In this document: piece after piece, positions 25,210-33,639 of the stretch
Numbering within the stretch: position 1 is the first letter of the stretch
Layout: every line of letters starts with the position of its first letter
Source of the DNA: Streptosporangium lutulentum
GTDB lineage: Bacteria; Actinomycetota; Actinomycetes; Streptosporangiales; Streptosporangiaceae
Length of the DNA: 64,000 bases
Direction: 5' to 3'
Assembly: GCF_030811455.1 (NCBI RefSeq)
Contig: NZ_JAUSQU010000001.1
Location: 7,688,001-7,752,000 of the forward strand
Notes under the pieces: generated by a model
Database searches by the model: none
Seen by the model: only the letters and a program-made list of their open reading frames with translations
Told to the model about the DNA's origin: nothing
Position numbers and translations under genes: made by a program

Positions 25210-25701
25210 CTCAGTTCCTCCCAGCCATTGACGGCAACCTCGTTCAGCAGCTCGCGGGAGAACTATCAGCAACCTAATGATCTAGTGCTCAAGGCCGACT
25301 GCCTGGCACGACATCCCATCAGCGATCAACTCTCCCGACCACCGACAGGGGCACGATCTGGGGGTAGAACTCCCCGAAAGGGTTCCGGCCGCACGAGTGC
25401 TCACCTGTCGACGGCTACCGTTACCGAGTCTGCCCGAAGCTCGAAGCTGACCCGGTAGCTCTCATTAGGCCGCAGCGCGGTGCGGGGACGCCGGCGTGGG
25501 GCGTACGGCGGCGCGGCGCGCCGCCGCTTGACCGACGAGCGGCAGCGGGAGGGACCCGGAAACTTGACGATCTCGCCCGTGGGGCCCTGGCGAAGGGATC
25601 GGGCACGCAACGGGCACGGGAGCGGAAGAAGCCCAAATGAAGATCAAAACCTAGGTTACGACAACATGTCTGACCTGGGCTTTTTCGTGTCCGAGAAGGA
25701 G
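25210..25701. other. Element end flanking tRNA-Ala, no clear gene
   Basis: About 490 bases between the transposase start and tRNA-Ala. It should include the left (5') non-coding end of the IS110, where a bridge RNA may lie. A 69-codon minus-strand frame (25401-25610) ends in a protein-like stretch but has no family match. GCCCAAA (25633 on) and TTTGGGC-like sequence near 25675, followed on the minus strand side by A/T runs, could be a tRNA terminator, but the pairing is loose. Confidence 0.35.
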
Positions 25702-25774
25702 TGGAGCCTAGGAGATTCGAACTCCTGACATCCTGCTTGCAAAGCAGGCGCTCTGCCAACTGAGCTAAGGCCCC
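25702..25774 (-). tRNA. tRNA-Ala(TGC)
   Basis: A 73-base gene on the minus strand. Acceptor GGGGCCT pairs with AGGCTCC (one G-U), D arm GCTC...GAGC, anticodon stem CCTGC/GCAGG with loop TTTGCAA (anticodon TGC), T arm AGGAG-TTCGAAT-CTCCT and discriminator A. CCA is not encoded. Its 3' half is duplicated at 22049-22091, so the gene is an integration target; here the complete copy has been rebuilt at the junction. Confidence 0.97.
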
Positions 25775-26222
25775 GAGATCAAGTCGTTGGCCTGGGGCGA
25801 TGCCCCACACGACCTGCTTCAGTCGTACACCGTAGCAACAGGACCCACCTCTACGCCACTCAAGACCCGCTGCTCGGCGCCCCAGGGCCCGGACCTCGGC
25901 CGGACGGACCCTTTTCCCATCCTCTTCGATTGGTTTGCCGCGATTCGATGGCGTGGATGGGTTCGGCATCGCTGATCGCGGATCCCGTCGGTACGGGTAT
26001 CCCCGTCCCGTCCGGCGCATGGATGTCAGTCTGCACAGAGGTCGGCGATGACGTGGAAACGCTCCCGGGCCACGGGAGTGCGCAGCGGCCCGGGGAGGGC
26101 GAACGGGACTTCGGGCAAGGACGCGGGATCGACGGGCTTACCGGAGTCGGACGTCACGCGGCGTCATCCTGACGCCTCATACGCGTCACACCCCGGACGT
26201 GACACCGGGGAATGAAGCGGCC
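25775..26222. other. Spacer between tRNA-Ala and HAD gene
   Basis: About 450 bases. It must contain the tRNA-Ala promoter (minus strand, beyond 25780), but no convincing -35/-10 pair stands out. No gene-like frame. Confidence 0.4.
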
Positions 26223-26963
26223 TCAGCCGGCGGAGGCGCCCACGGGTGTTTCCACGTGCACACCGCCCAGCAGGAGCGAGGGAAGATCCGCGATGGAGTC
26301 CAGGATGTGAGTGGCACCGCCCTTGAGGAGGCGTTCCTTGCTGTGGACTCCGGTCATGATCCCGGCGACCACCGACGCGCCGGAACGGCGTCCGCAGAGC
26401 ATGTCACTCTCGGAGTCACCGGCCACCGCGACGTGACGGACGTCCTCGATGCCGAGGCGCAGAACCGCGGTGAGAACCATGTCGGGCATGGGGCGGCCTC
26501 GGCCCGCGTCTTCCGGGCACAGGGCGAGATCGACCTTGTCGGACCAGCTCAGGGCGCTCAGCACCCGACTGAGCGTGACCCGGCTGAAGCCGGTGATGAG
26601 GCAGACCTTGACGCCGCCGCCGCGAAGCTTCTCCAGCGTCTCGACGACGCCGGGCATGGGGACCAGGCCCGCGCGTCCGATGGCGCCCTCGTAGGAGCGC
26701 TCGAAAGTCAGATTGGCCGCCTGCGCCTGGGCCTCGTTGTCCGGGAAGATGCCCCGGAACACCTCGATCTTGGGGCAGCCCCGGGACCGGTGCACATGCA
26801 CCATGGCACGTGCGTACGCACCGGTCCCGGGCACGATGCCCTGCGTGGCGATCGCCTCGGCGAACGCCCGTTCGACCATGGCGATATCACCGATCGTGGT
26901 GCCTGCCAGATCCAGACAGGCGAGCCTGATGGGGGCTATTTCCCCATCGTGAGCAAGGACCAT
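26223..26963 (-). CDS. Phosphonatase-like HAD hydrolase
   Basis: A 246-residue HAD-fold protein. Motif I is CLDLAGTT (nucleophile Asp), the AGTT form seen in phosphonoacetaldehyde hydrolase relatives; motif II Thr in LITGFSR; the basic residue of motif III in GRGRPMPDM; motif IV AGDSESDM. The cap region is of the C1 helical type. This matches the phosphonatase-like hydrolases, but the Schiff-base Lys of true phosphonatase could not be placed, so carbon-phosphorus cleavage is not claimed. ATG 26963 and a TTG four codons upstream are both possible starts. Confidence 0.82.
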   Translation of the reverse strand: MVLAHDGEIAPIRLACLDLAGTTIGDIAMVERAFAEAIATQGIVPGTGAYARAMVHVHRSRGCPKIEVFRGIFPDNEAQAQAANLTFERSYEGAIGRAGLVPMPGVVETLEKLRGGGVKVCLITGFSRVTLSRVLSALSWSDKVDLALCPEDAGRGRPMPDMVLTAVLRLGIEDVRHVAVAGDSESDMLCGRRSGASVVAGIMTGVHSKERLLKGGATHILDSIADLPSLLLGGVHVETPVGASAG

Positions 26964-26992
26964 AAAAGCACCCAAATCGGTAGCCGCGTTGA

Positions 26993-27112
26993 TCAGTTCT
27001 CGCTACCGGTGGCCTCAGTCCACAGGTCAAGCTCGGCGCGGTGAGTCTGCACCCTGCGCCAGACCAGCAGCCCCCCGAGGGCGACGAGCGTCAGAACGAG
27101 CAACTTCTTCAC
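26993..27112 (-). CDS. DLW-39 family small membrane protein
   Basis: A 39-residue protein from GTG 27112: KKLLVLTLVALGGLLVWRRV is a single membrane helix, followed by HRAELDLWTEAT with the DLW motif that names the family. It is short and easily missed. In many actinobacteria this gene lies beside tRNA-Ala, close to gyrA and tRNA-Ile, as a marker of the origin region. Here it lies 1.2 kb from tRNA-Ala but 20.6 kb from tRNA-Ile. Function unknown. Confidence 0.85.
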   Translation of the reverse strand: MKKLLVLTLVALGGLLVWRRVQTHRAELDLWTEATGSEN

Positions 27113-27619
27113 GGTGTGACCCCACTTCTCGACGGTCTCACCTGCCGGGGTGAGACAACGCCCGGTTCCAACGGTTCCCTGCAGCCTAGCAAGGGACCGG
27201 GCCATGATCCGATCCGCGCGACGAGCCGACATGGCCAATCTCCGCCAACCGGCTGATTGTCATCATCATGCCGTACGGATCGCGCCCAGATGCTCACGAC
27301 CGCCGCGAGTCCGGCCTCGAAACCGTTCTCGTTCTCAAGATAACCCCAGTATCGGGCCGCTCCGCCCCCGCGGGGGGCGCCGATCGACGAGCGTCAACGG
27401 CCACCCGTATCCCGGCGCCGCCGCGACCAGCCCGTTCGTCGCCCCGGGCCGACCACGCGGGACGCCAAATGGGTCAGACCCGGTCGGTATCAGTCATGGA
27501 AACGGCTGAGGCGGCTCTCGTCAGGCCCGCCTTCAAGGCCGGGTCAGAGCGTCGCGTCTCGATTCACGATCCCCCCCGAGCCGGCCGATCCCCTCGCCGG
27601 GAGGAAGAACGGAGATCCG
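27113..27619. other. Intergenic, boundary of the accessory segment
   Basis: About 500 bases with no supported gene between the DLW-39 gene and the first accessory gene. No attachment-site-like repeat or integrase relic was found here. Confidence 0.4.
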
Positions 27620-27904
27620 TCAGCGGCCTTCGACGAGGTCGGCGTAGTCAGGGTGGCGCTCGATCCAGCCCTTCACGAACCAGCAGCTCGGCACGACCTT
27701 CGCCCCCTCCGCGCGGGCCGCGTCCAGCGCCGCGCGGACGAGCTCACCGCCCACCCCTTTGCCCTCGAACTCCGGGTCGACCTCGGTGTGGGGGTAGACG
27801 ATGACGGTGCCGCGGCGGATGAGATCCAGCCGTCCCGCGTGCTTGCCGTCCACCTCCGCCTCGAAGAAATCGCCGCCGGGGGAGAGCGTGACGTCGATCT
27901 GCAT
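27620..27904 (-). CDS. Small GNAT (YjdJ/Acetyltransf_CG type) protein
   Basis: A 94-residue minimal acetyltransferase fold: FFEAEVDGKHAGRLDLIRRG, then VIVYPHTEVDPEFEGKGVGG with the EGKGVG acetyl-CoA loop, VRAALDAARAEGAKVVPSCW and a C-terminal ERHPDYADLV. This is the short GNAT class with Cys in PSCWFV. GGAGG-like sequence lies upstream of ATG 27904. Partner substrate unknown. Confidence 0.85.
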   Translation of the reverse strand: MQIDVTLSPGGDFFEAEVDGKHAGRLDLIRRGTVIVYPHTEVDPEFEGKGVGGELVRAALDAARAEGAKVVPSCWFVKGWIERHPDYADLVEGR

Positions 27905-28000
27905 GGGGCCTCCTTGATCGAGCCGCCGGGCGGCGACACCTCGATCAGCCGATCCCCCGCGGGATTCATTCCCATGGGCCCCGGCGTCCGGGGACGAGCC

Positions 28001-28134
28001 GCGGGGAGACTCACCGGCAGGGGGCGCGATGTGGGGAAACTCACCGGTGGGGGGACGCGACGTGGGAGAACTCGTCGGCCGGCGCCGAGGTGATCACGGA
28101 AGAACCCGCCGGCGCCGAGGTGTGGGAGAAAGCG
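28001..28134. repeat. Imperfect tandem repeats of about 30 bp
   Basis: Four degenerate units: 28001-28032, 28033-28063, 28064-28091 and 28092-28121, then a partial. The first two share GGGGA-ACTCACCGG and GCGA-GT; the last two share CCGGCGCCGAGGT. They lie in the 420-base gap 27905-28326, which has no gene. They may be a slipped promoter or spacer. Confidence 0.5.
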
Positions 28135-28326
28135 TGTCGCTTGTCGCTTCCAGATCACTCTTTACGGGAACATGAAGAACATCGGGTGACGTAGCACACG
28201 GACGGCGGCCTGTCAGAAGCCGCCGCCGCGTTGGATGATGAGGCCAGGTTCCGATGTCGGCATCGGTACGTCGTGGCGATCATCCGGCAGGGCCACATCG
28301 GCCGGGCAGCAGGGTGACTGGGTTCC

Positions 28327-28725
28327 ATGCGCGCCGAGAAGGTGATCGCGGTGGTCGATGGGGTCGGCAACGGTTCGCTACGCATTTTTTTCACCGGGCC
28401 GTCGGCCGGTGTGCGCTGTGAGGGGGACATCGACGCCACGACCCGCCCCGTCCTGGTCCGGGCACTGGCCGTGGTCGCGGAGCAGACCAGCGGTGACCTG
28501 TACGCCGACCTCGGTGACGTGGGCTTCATCGACGTGGGCGGTCTGCGGGTGCTGATCGAGACGACGTCCGGTCTGGCCGGTGATCGAAGGCTCATCGTCA
28601 GTTTCCTGAAGCCGCATACCCTGCGAATCATCGACATGTGCGGCTGGACGGATCTTCTCATGACAGGTGTGAGCAGCGCGTCATCTGGTAGGAGAACGAT
28701 CGACCACTCCTCAGAGGTAACGTGA
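28327..28725 (+). CDS. STAS domain protein without the usual phospho-Ser
   Basis: A 132-residue STAS protein: GVRCEGDIDATTRPVLVRAL, DLYADLGDVGFIDVGGLRVL, then LKPHTLRIIDMCGWTDLL. The switch motif in anti-sigma antagonists is D-S-[ST]-G; here it reads D-V-G-G, so the phosphorylatable Ser is gone and the protein could not be switched off by an RsbW-type kinase. It is the first of three same-strand genes with anti-sigma partner-switch domains. ATG 28327 has a weak ribosome site. Confidence 0.8.
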   Translation: MRAEKVIAVVDGVGNGSLRIFFTGPSAGVRCEGDIDATTRPVLVRALAVVAEQTSGDLYADLGDVGFIDVGGLRVLIETTSGLAGDRRLIVSFLKPHTLRIIDMCGWTDLLMTGVSSASSGRRTIDHSSEVT

Positions 28726-29070
28726 AAACCTCCGGACAGGGATTTGGGTGATCGTAAGCTGAGCGTCATCACACCGGCGCCGATCCGCGGCCGCGTGAGC
28801 GGACCGAGCGGGACAAGCAGCGCCCGGGGCGGCACGCGGATTCATCGCGGCACGCTCAAGAGTCCTTCGCCTCCTCCCGACATGCTCAGGTGCCCGTCAC
28901 CCCCTCCCCGCACACGCGACCGCCGCCGTCCCCGCCACGAGCGGCCGGCGTCGAGTCGGCCGACCCCGAAACAGCCGTGATCGGACGGGTGCTCATCGTC
29001 TTTGGTCCGGGCCCATCCGATAGCACCTCTGTACCGGCTCCTGCCCTCAACCATTTGTAGAGGTACACCT
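28726..29070. other. Spacer between the two STAS genes
   Basis: 345 bases, no gene-like frame. AGAGGT at 29058-29063 is the ribosome site of the next gene. A promoter probably lies here, but no sigma-B-type GTTT/GGGTAT pair is evident. Confidence 0.4.
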
Positions 29071-29466
29071 GTGAGCGCTGCCGTCCTTGTGACCACCGTG
29101 TCCGACGTCCCCATGGAAAAGACCACCCCGGGGTGGGAGAACGTGTCCCTCCTGGCCCTGGCCGGCGAACTCGACTACACCAACGCCGAGCGGCTCCAGC
29201 ATGACCTTCAGGAGGCGATCGGACCGGAGCCTCGCGATCTCGTCCTGGATCTGACCGAGCTGAGCTTCTGCGATTCCACCGGAATCCAGGTCTTCCTCGC
29301 CATTCGCAAGATCACTTTGGACCGTGGTGGCAACATCGCCCTGACCGGCCTGCAACCCCGCCTGCAGAAGCTTTTCCACCTGACCGGACTCGCTCCCGTC
29401 TTCGGCATCCAGCCCACCGTCACCGACGCCGTCGAGGCTTTCCGCACCCGCCAGTCATCATCGTGA
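29071..29466 (+). CDS. Anti-anti-sigma factor (STAS)
   Basis: A 131-residue STAS protein starting at GTG 29071 after AGAGGT. It has LLALAGELDYTNAERLQHDL, LVLDLTELSFCDSTGIQVFL with the canonical DSTG switch (Ser phosphorylated by the cognate kinase), and KLFHLTGLAPVFGI. In partner switching the unphosphorylated form binds the anti-sigma kinase and frees the sigma factor. The kinase at 29762 is the obvious partner. Confidence 0.9.
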   Translation: MSAAVLVTTVSDVPMEKTTPGWENVSLLALAGELDYTNAERLQHDLQEAIGPEPRDLVLDLTELSFCDSTGIQVFLAIRKITLDRGGNIALTGLQPRLQKLFHLTGLAPVFGIQPTVTDAVEAFRTRQSSS

Positions 29467-29761
29467 GACCCGCCGGTTCTCACCGTGGACGTCGTGCGTG
29501 ACCTGACCTCACGGATGACGGACGGCGCCTCACGAATAAGCGCAAGATTTCAGGACCGTTCGTCTCTCTCCCTCCCCGCTCAGCCCCCGAAGCTCACCGC
29601 GAACGCCACCGAATGAATATCCGGTGGCCTGGGTCGTCGTAAGTTGGCATCGAGCGGGCAGGTGTCTAGCATCGTGTAACTCGTCAGCAACGCCCTGATT
29701 CTGGAGCGAGTCGGCTCGCCCCCCGGTGACGGCCAGACAAGGCGACGTCAAGGGGGGTGTC
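29467..29761. other. Spacer before the RsbW-like gene
   Basis: 295 bases, no gene-like frame. AAGGGGGGTGT just before GTG 29762 is its ribosome site. Confidence 0.4.
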
Positions 29762-30313
29762 GTGACCGGCGACCACGGCCAGCAGTGGCCGATCGACGAG
29801 GATCTCACCGCTCTGCGCGAGCGTCTCCTCCAACGCGCGACTCAGGCCGGCATCCGGGGCGAACGGCTGGACGATCTGCTTCTCGCCGTCAACGAGGCGG
29901 TCATCAACGTCCTGGAACACGGTGGCGGCGCCGGCACGCTGAGCATCTCGCAGGACGAGACCTACCTGACCGTGGATGTCACCGACGCCGCAGGCCATCT
30001 GGCCTCCCGGCACATCCCCCGGCAGCGTCCCACGGGCACCGTACGAGGTTTCGGCCTGTGGTTGATGAGCCAGCTGTGCGACGAGTTCACCATCCAGCAG
30101 ATCGCGGGGAGGTCCCGCGTTCGCCTGCGGATGCTCCTGCACCGCTCCTCGACCGGTGCCGCACCGCACGACTCCGTGCGGGACGGCCCCGATCAGAGCG
30201 AGTCATGGGCCCGCTCCGAGGCCCGGTCATCGTCGGCGAACGACGCGGGCGCTCACGCGGACCTCGACCGTCACGGCGGGACGGCCCCTTCACCCCGGCG
30301 GCGTCACGAGTGA
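29762..30313 (+). CDS. RsbW-like anti-sigma serine kinase
   Basis: About 183 residues from GTG 29762. A GHKL ATPase core: DLLLAVNEAVINVLEHGGG (N box), VDVTDAAGH (G1) and GTVRGFGLWLMSQLCDEF (G2). There is no sensor or receiver domain, as in RsbW/SpoIIAB-type anti-sigma kinases. The last 60 residues are polar and low-complexity. With two STAS proteins upstream it forms a complete partner switch, but no matching sigma-B/F gene is nearby; the target sigma is elsewhere or is not a sigma factor. Weak similarity of G1 to the usual DxGxG is noted. Confidence 0.85.
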   Translation: MTGDHGQQWPIDEDLTALRERLLQRATQAGIRGERLDDLLLAVNEAVINVLEHGGGAGTLSISQDETYLTVDVTDAAGHLASRHIPRQRPTGTVRGFGLWLMSQLCDEFTIQQIAGRSRVRLRMLLHRSSTGAAPHDSVRDGPDQSESWARSEARSSSANDAGAHADLDRHGGTAPSPRRRHE

Positions 30314-30477
30314 GGCGACCGCGGCGCACGGGGACTGTGGGGCCGGAGTGTCTCCCGGAGCGGCGGGCGAAGTCCTCCTGATCACCTCGATCGGAGGCCT
30401 CCACCCGCGCCCCTCCCGGTGACCCGGGGTCACCCCCGCCCGCCCCTCACGATCGGCCGGTCTCCGGACCGGTCCGT

Positions 30478-31404
30478 TCACAGCTCCAGGACGAGGCGGG
30501 GGGTCCTGCTCCGCGAGACGCAGATCATCATGTAGTCGGCCGCCTCCCGCTCCTCCTCGGTGAGGATCGAGTCACGGTGTTCGGGCACCCCGTCGAGCAC
30601 GACGGTCTCGCAGGTTCCGCACGTGCCCTCCCCGCAGGAGGACAGGACCTGCACTCCGGCGGCCGTCACCGCGTCCAGGACGGAGGTGCCCGGCGGCACG
30701 CTGACGGTGAGCCCGCTCTGTGCGAGCTCCACCTCGAAGGCCGTCTCCGGACCCTCGATCGATGTGGGGGTGAATCGCTCGACGCGCAGCGTTCCCCCTG
30801 TGCAACGCTCCTCCACGGCGGCGAGCAGCGGCTCCGGCCCGCAGGAGTAGACCAGCTCGTGCGGCTCCCGGAAGAGATCGTCGAGGTCGAGCAGGCCGGT
30901 CTCGTCCTGCGGCCGTACGGTCACCCGGTCGCCGTACCGGGCGAGTTCGCCGAGGAAGGCCATGGACGCGCGGCTCCGTCCGCCGTAGATCAGCCGCCAC
31001 TCCGTCCCCGCCCGGTCGGCGGCCTCCACCATGGGCAGGAGCGGGGTGATCCCGATGCCCCCGGCGATGAACAGGCAGCGCTGCCCCCCGGTGAACGGGA
31101 AGTGGTTGCGAGGACCTCGCGCCGACATCTCCGTTCCCACGTCGAGCCGGTCGTGAACCCACGCGGAACCGCCACGGCCGTCCGGCTCGCGGAGCACCGC
31201 CACCCGCCAGACCGTCGTGTCGGCCGGGTCGCCGCACAGCGAGTACTGCCGGACGAGACCGGTGTCGCCGAGCAGCAGATCGATGTGGGCGCCGGGCTGC
31301 CAGCGGGGAAGCGGCTCACCGCCGGCCGCTCGCAGGGTCAGGCTCACCACGCCGTCGGCGATCAGGTCCTTGCCCGCCACGACGACCTTCGTCTCGATGT
31401 TCAA
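30478..31404 (-). CDS. Oxygenase reductase (FNR-like, plant-type 2Fe-2S)
   Basis: A 308-residue phthalate-dioxygenase-reductase type protein: an FMN/NAD domain (QPGAHIDLLL, RQYSLCGDP, GGIGITPLLPMVE, then YSCGPEPLLAAVEERC) and a C-terminal ferredoxin with SSCGEGTCGTCETVVLDG and a later Cys (MMICVSRS). It passes electrons from NADH to the Rieske oxygenase of the same operon. A TTG at 31404 is taken as start because its TTGA overlaps the stop of the small gene upstream, giving tight coupling. Confidence 0.9.
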   Translation of the reverse strand: MNIETKVVVAGKDLIADGVVSLTLRAAGGEPLPRWQPGAHIDLLLGDTGLVRQYSLCGDPADTTVWRVAVLREPDGRGGSAWVHDRLDVGTEMSARGPRNHFPFTGGQRCLFIAGGIGITPLLPMVEAADRAGTEWRLIYGGRSRASMAFLGELARYGDRVTVRPQDETGLLDLDDLFREPHELVYSCGPEPLLAAVEERCTGGTLRVERFTPTSIEGPETAFEVELAQSGLTVSVPPGTSVLDAVTAAGVQVLSSCGEGTCGTCETVVLDGVPEHRDSILTEEEREAADYMMICVSRSRTPRLVLEL

Positions 31405-31565
31405 TCGATTCCCGCTTCGATGCTCGCCTCGTGATCGGGATGGGCCAGCAGCCACTGCCAGACCTCCACCGGGCCGTCGGCGCGGTATTCGGCCCCGCAG
31501 TGGCAGACCCCGGTCAGGTGGTCGGATCCGGGTGACCAGACGACCTGCAGCAGGGCACTCGTCAC
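31401..31565 (-). CDS. 54-codon gene between Rieske oxygenase and reductase
   Basis: Starts GTG 31565, overlapping the oxygenase stop (GTGA), and stops at TGA 31401-31403, overlapping the reductase TTG start (TTGA). The 54 residues read TSALLQVVWSPGSDHLTGVC and on: a Cys-His-Cys cluster (VCHCGAEY), a Trp-rich part (VEVWQWLLAHPDH) and an acidic end. Both overlaps and the absence of stops argue that it is real although very short. It could be a small zinc-binding or assembly protein. I do not recognise a family. Confidence 0.7.
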   Translation of the reverse strand: MTSALLQVVWSPGSDHLTGVCHCGAEYRADGPVEVWQWLLAHPDHEASIEAGID

Positions 31566-32584
31566 GATTCGTCCGTCATCCGCTGGAGCAGCCGCCGCGC
31601 CGCGAGCCCGCCGGTGTCGATGTTGATGCTGAGTTCCTGATAGCCCTCGGGCTCGGTGGCGATGACCTTTTCGAGGAGGTTGAGGGCGACCACGTCCTGC
31701 ATGACCACGGTGCGGTTGCTCTCCGCGAGGTAGGTCGTCACCTCCGGATCGTCGAGGGCGAAGTCCCGGGCGACCATCCAGAAGTCGAAGGTCGTGGTCT
31801 CGGTCGACGGGGTGATCCCGTACACGATCTCCGCGTGGAAGGCGGCGCTGTCGTCACCGTCCGGTGCGGGTTCGAGGCCGGCGGGGGCGATGCGGCTGTG
31901 CAGGAGGTAGAGGCACGGCGGCTGGTACTCGATGTCCTGCCAGCGGTCGATCCGGCCCTTGATGCCGGTGGAGTTCGCGTAGAAGGGCGGGCATTCGACG
32001 TCCTTCATCCGGCGGCTGACCCTGACGACGCCGGCCTCCTCGTCGACCGAGGTCGTGATCGGGGTCTCCGCCACCTCCGGGGTCCCGATGTAGCCGCCGT
32101 GCAGGTAGGTCTCGTGCGACAGGTCCATCAGGTTGTCGACGAGCAGCTCGTACCGGGCCTCCAGCGGCTCCATCCCGCGGACGACGACCCAGCCCTCGGC
32201 GTCGAGCCACGGGGCGCGAGGAATCGCCGCCGGGTCCGCGTCGCCGTCGCCGATCCACACCCACACCAGGGAGTCCTGTTCGACCACCGGATAGACGGGG
32301 ACGCGTGCCGTACGCGGAATCCGGGTCTGCGCGGGAACGGCCACGCACCTCCCGTCGGGCTCGTACGTGAAGCCGTGGTAGCCGCACACCAGCCGGTCAC
32401 CGTCCCGGTGGCCCTCCGAGAGCGGGAAACGGCGGTGCACGCAACGGTCGGCCAGGGCGACGGCGTCCCCGGCCCCGGTCCGGTAGAAGACGATCGGCTC
32501 GCCGCAGATCGTACGGGCGAGCAGCTCCTCGCCGACCTCTTCACCGTAGGCGGCGACGTACCACTGGTTGCGGGGGAAAACCAT
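31562..32584 (-). CDS. Rieske non-heme iron oxygenase (VanA-type)
   Basis: A 340-residue oxygenase large subunit. The Rieske centre is CVHRRFPLSEG...CGYHG (CxH-X16-CxxH, about residues 46-68). The mononuclear iron site is DNLMDLSHETYLHGG, giving D-x2-D-x2-H-x4-H. The length and motifs resemble VanA and other aromatic O-demethylases or ring monooxygenases. ATG 32584 follows GGAG. It is coupled to a small gene and a reductase downstream, with an IclR regulator upstream. The aromatic substrate cannot be told from sequence. Confidence 0.92.
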   Translation of the reverse strand: MVFPRNQWYVAAYGEEVGEELLARTICGEPIVFYRTGAGDAVALADRCVHRRFPLSEGHRDGDRLVCGYHGFTYEPDGRCVAVPAQTRIPRTARVPVYPVVEQDSLVWVWIGDGDADPAAIPRAPWLDAEGWVVVRGMEPLEARYELLVDNLMDLSHETYLHGGYIGTPEVAETPITTSVDEEAGVVRVSRRMKDVECPPFYANSTGIKGRIDRWQDIEYQPPCLYLLHSRIAPAGLEPAPDGDDSAAFHAEIVYGITPSTETTTFDFWMVARDFALDDPEVTTYLAESNRTVVMQDVVALNLLEKVIATEPEGYQELSINIDTGGLAARRLLQRMTDES

Positions 32585-32670
32585 GAGAGCTCCATCCTCG
32601 GACGTGGCATGACTTTCGCGCACGCTCCGGAAGGACCGCCATGGCGATTCCGTCTGATGGAAGATCGAAT

Positions 32671-33462
32671 TCAGTCGCCGTTGTGGATCGCCGAATCGGG
32701 TGACCGCAGTGCCCGGGGCGCGCCGAGCGCGCGGGAGATGCCTCGGGCACTGGCCCTGACGGCCGGGACCAGCACCCGCCAGTCGAAGCCGTCGGCCGGA
32801 ACGACGATGGACACGGCCGCCACCGCGGTGTCCGCCGGTCCGAAGACGGGCGCGGCGACCGACAGCGCCTGCAGCTCCACCTGACCGTCGCTGATGGCCA
32901 CCCCGGTCCTGCGAATCCCCGCCAGCACCCGGCGGAGCTGCCCGCCCGAGCAGAGCGTCTTGGGCGTGAACCGCCTCAGGGGCCCGGCGATCGCGCGTTC
33001 TTGCACGTCCGGGTGCGCGTGGGCGAGCAGGGCGAGGCCGACGCCGGTCGCGTGGGCGGGGAACCGAAGGCCGATCTGGGTGAAGACGTGCACCGCGTCC
33101 CGGCCCGCGATCCGCTCGACGTAAAGGACTTCGAGCCCGTCCAGCACCGCGAGCTGGACATTCTCATGGGTCGCCTCGTAGAGGTCTTCGAGGAACGGCA
33201 TCGCGGCCTCCCGCAGGCCCAGGCCGCGAGGCGCCAGCGCCCCGACCTCCCAGAGCCGCAGGCCGACCCGGTAGACGCCTTCGTCGTCCCTCTCCAGCGC
33301 GCCCCACCGGGTGAGCTCGCCCAGCAGCCGGTGCGCGGTGGCGGGCGGCAGCCCGGTCTGCCGGCTGATCTCCGCCAGCGACATCGCGGTCCGGCCGGGG
33401 GAGAAGGCGCCCAGGATGCTCAGGGCCCGCTCGGTGACGGACGGCCTGCTGGATCCCATCAC
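32671..33462 (-). CDS. IclR family transcriptional regulator
   Basis: A 263-residue regulator: winged helix (SVTERALSILGAFSPGRTAM, LAEISRQTGLPPATAHRLL) then the GAF-like IclR effector domain (ENVQLAVLDGLEVLYVERI, FPAHATGVGLALLAH, AVAAVSIVVPA). It lies 86 bases upstream of the Rieske oxygenase on the same strand, so it may be the first gene of the operon. IclR proteins commonly sense aromatic acids and control ring-degradation genes, which fits. Two ATGs in tandem start it. Confidence 0.92.
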   Translation of the reverse strand: MMGSSRPSVTERALSILGAFSPGRTAMSLAEISRQTGLPPATAHRLLGELTRWGALERDDEGVYRVGLRLWEVGALAPRGLGLREAAMPFLEDLYEATHENVQLAVLDGLEVLYVERIAGRDAVHVFTQIGLRFPAHATGVGLALLAHAHPDVQERAIAGPLRRFTPKTLCSGGQLRRVLAGIRRTGVAISDGQVELQALSVAAPVFGPADTAVAAVSIVVPADGFDWRVLVPAVRASARGISRALGAPRALRSPDSAIHNGD

Positions 33463-33639
33463 CGCCTCCGTCTCTGGCCTGCCGGCATCGAACCGTGTCC
33501 TGCTTTCCGGGGCCCCTCCACGCCTCGCGGCCCCCTTCGAAAGGTTCGCGCCCCCTTCGAGCCGCGAACATCAAGGAAATCACTCTCGGAACACTCCGGA
33601 AGGTCACCCGTCCGGGAGCAGGCCCGCGAACCCGGCGGC

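Noticed and set aside
25401..25610. 69-codon frame before tRNA-Ala (minus strand)
   Set aside because: The last third (YRVSFELRADSVTVAVDR) looks protein-like, but the first two thirds are Arg/Pro-rich shadow sequence and there is no family or start signal. It could be a fragment.
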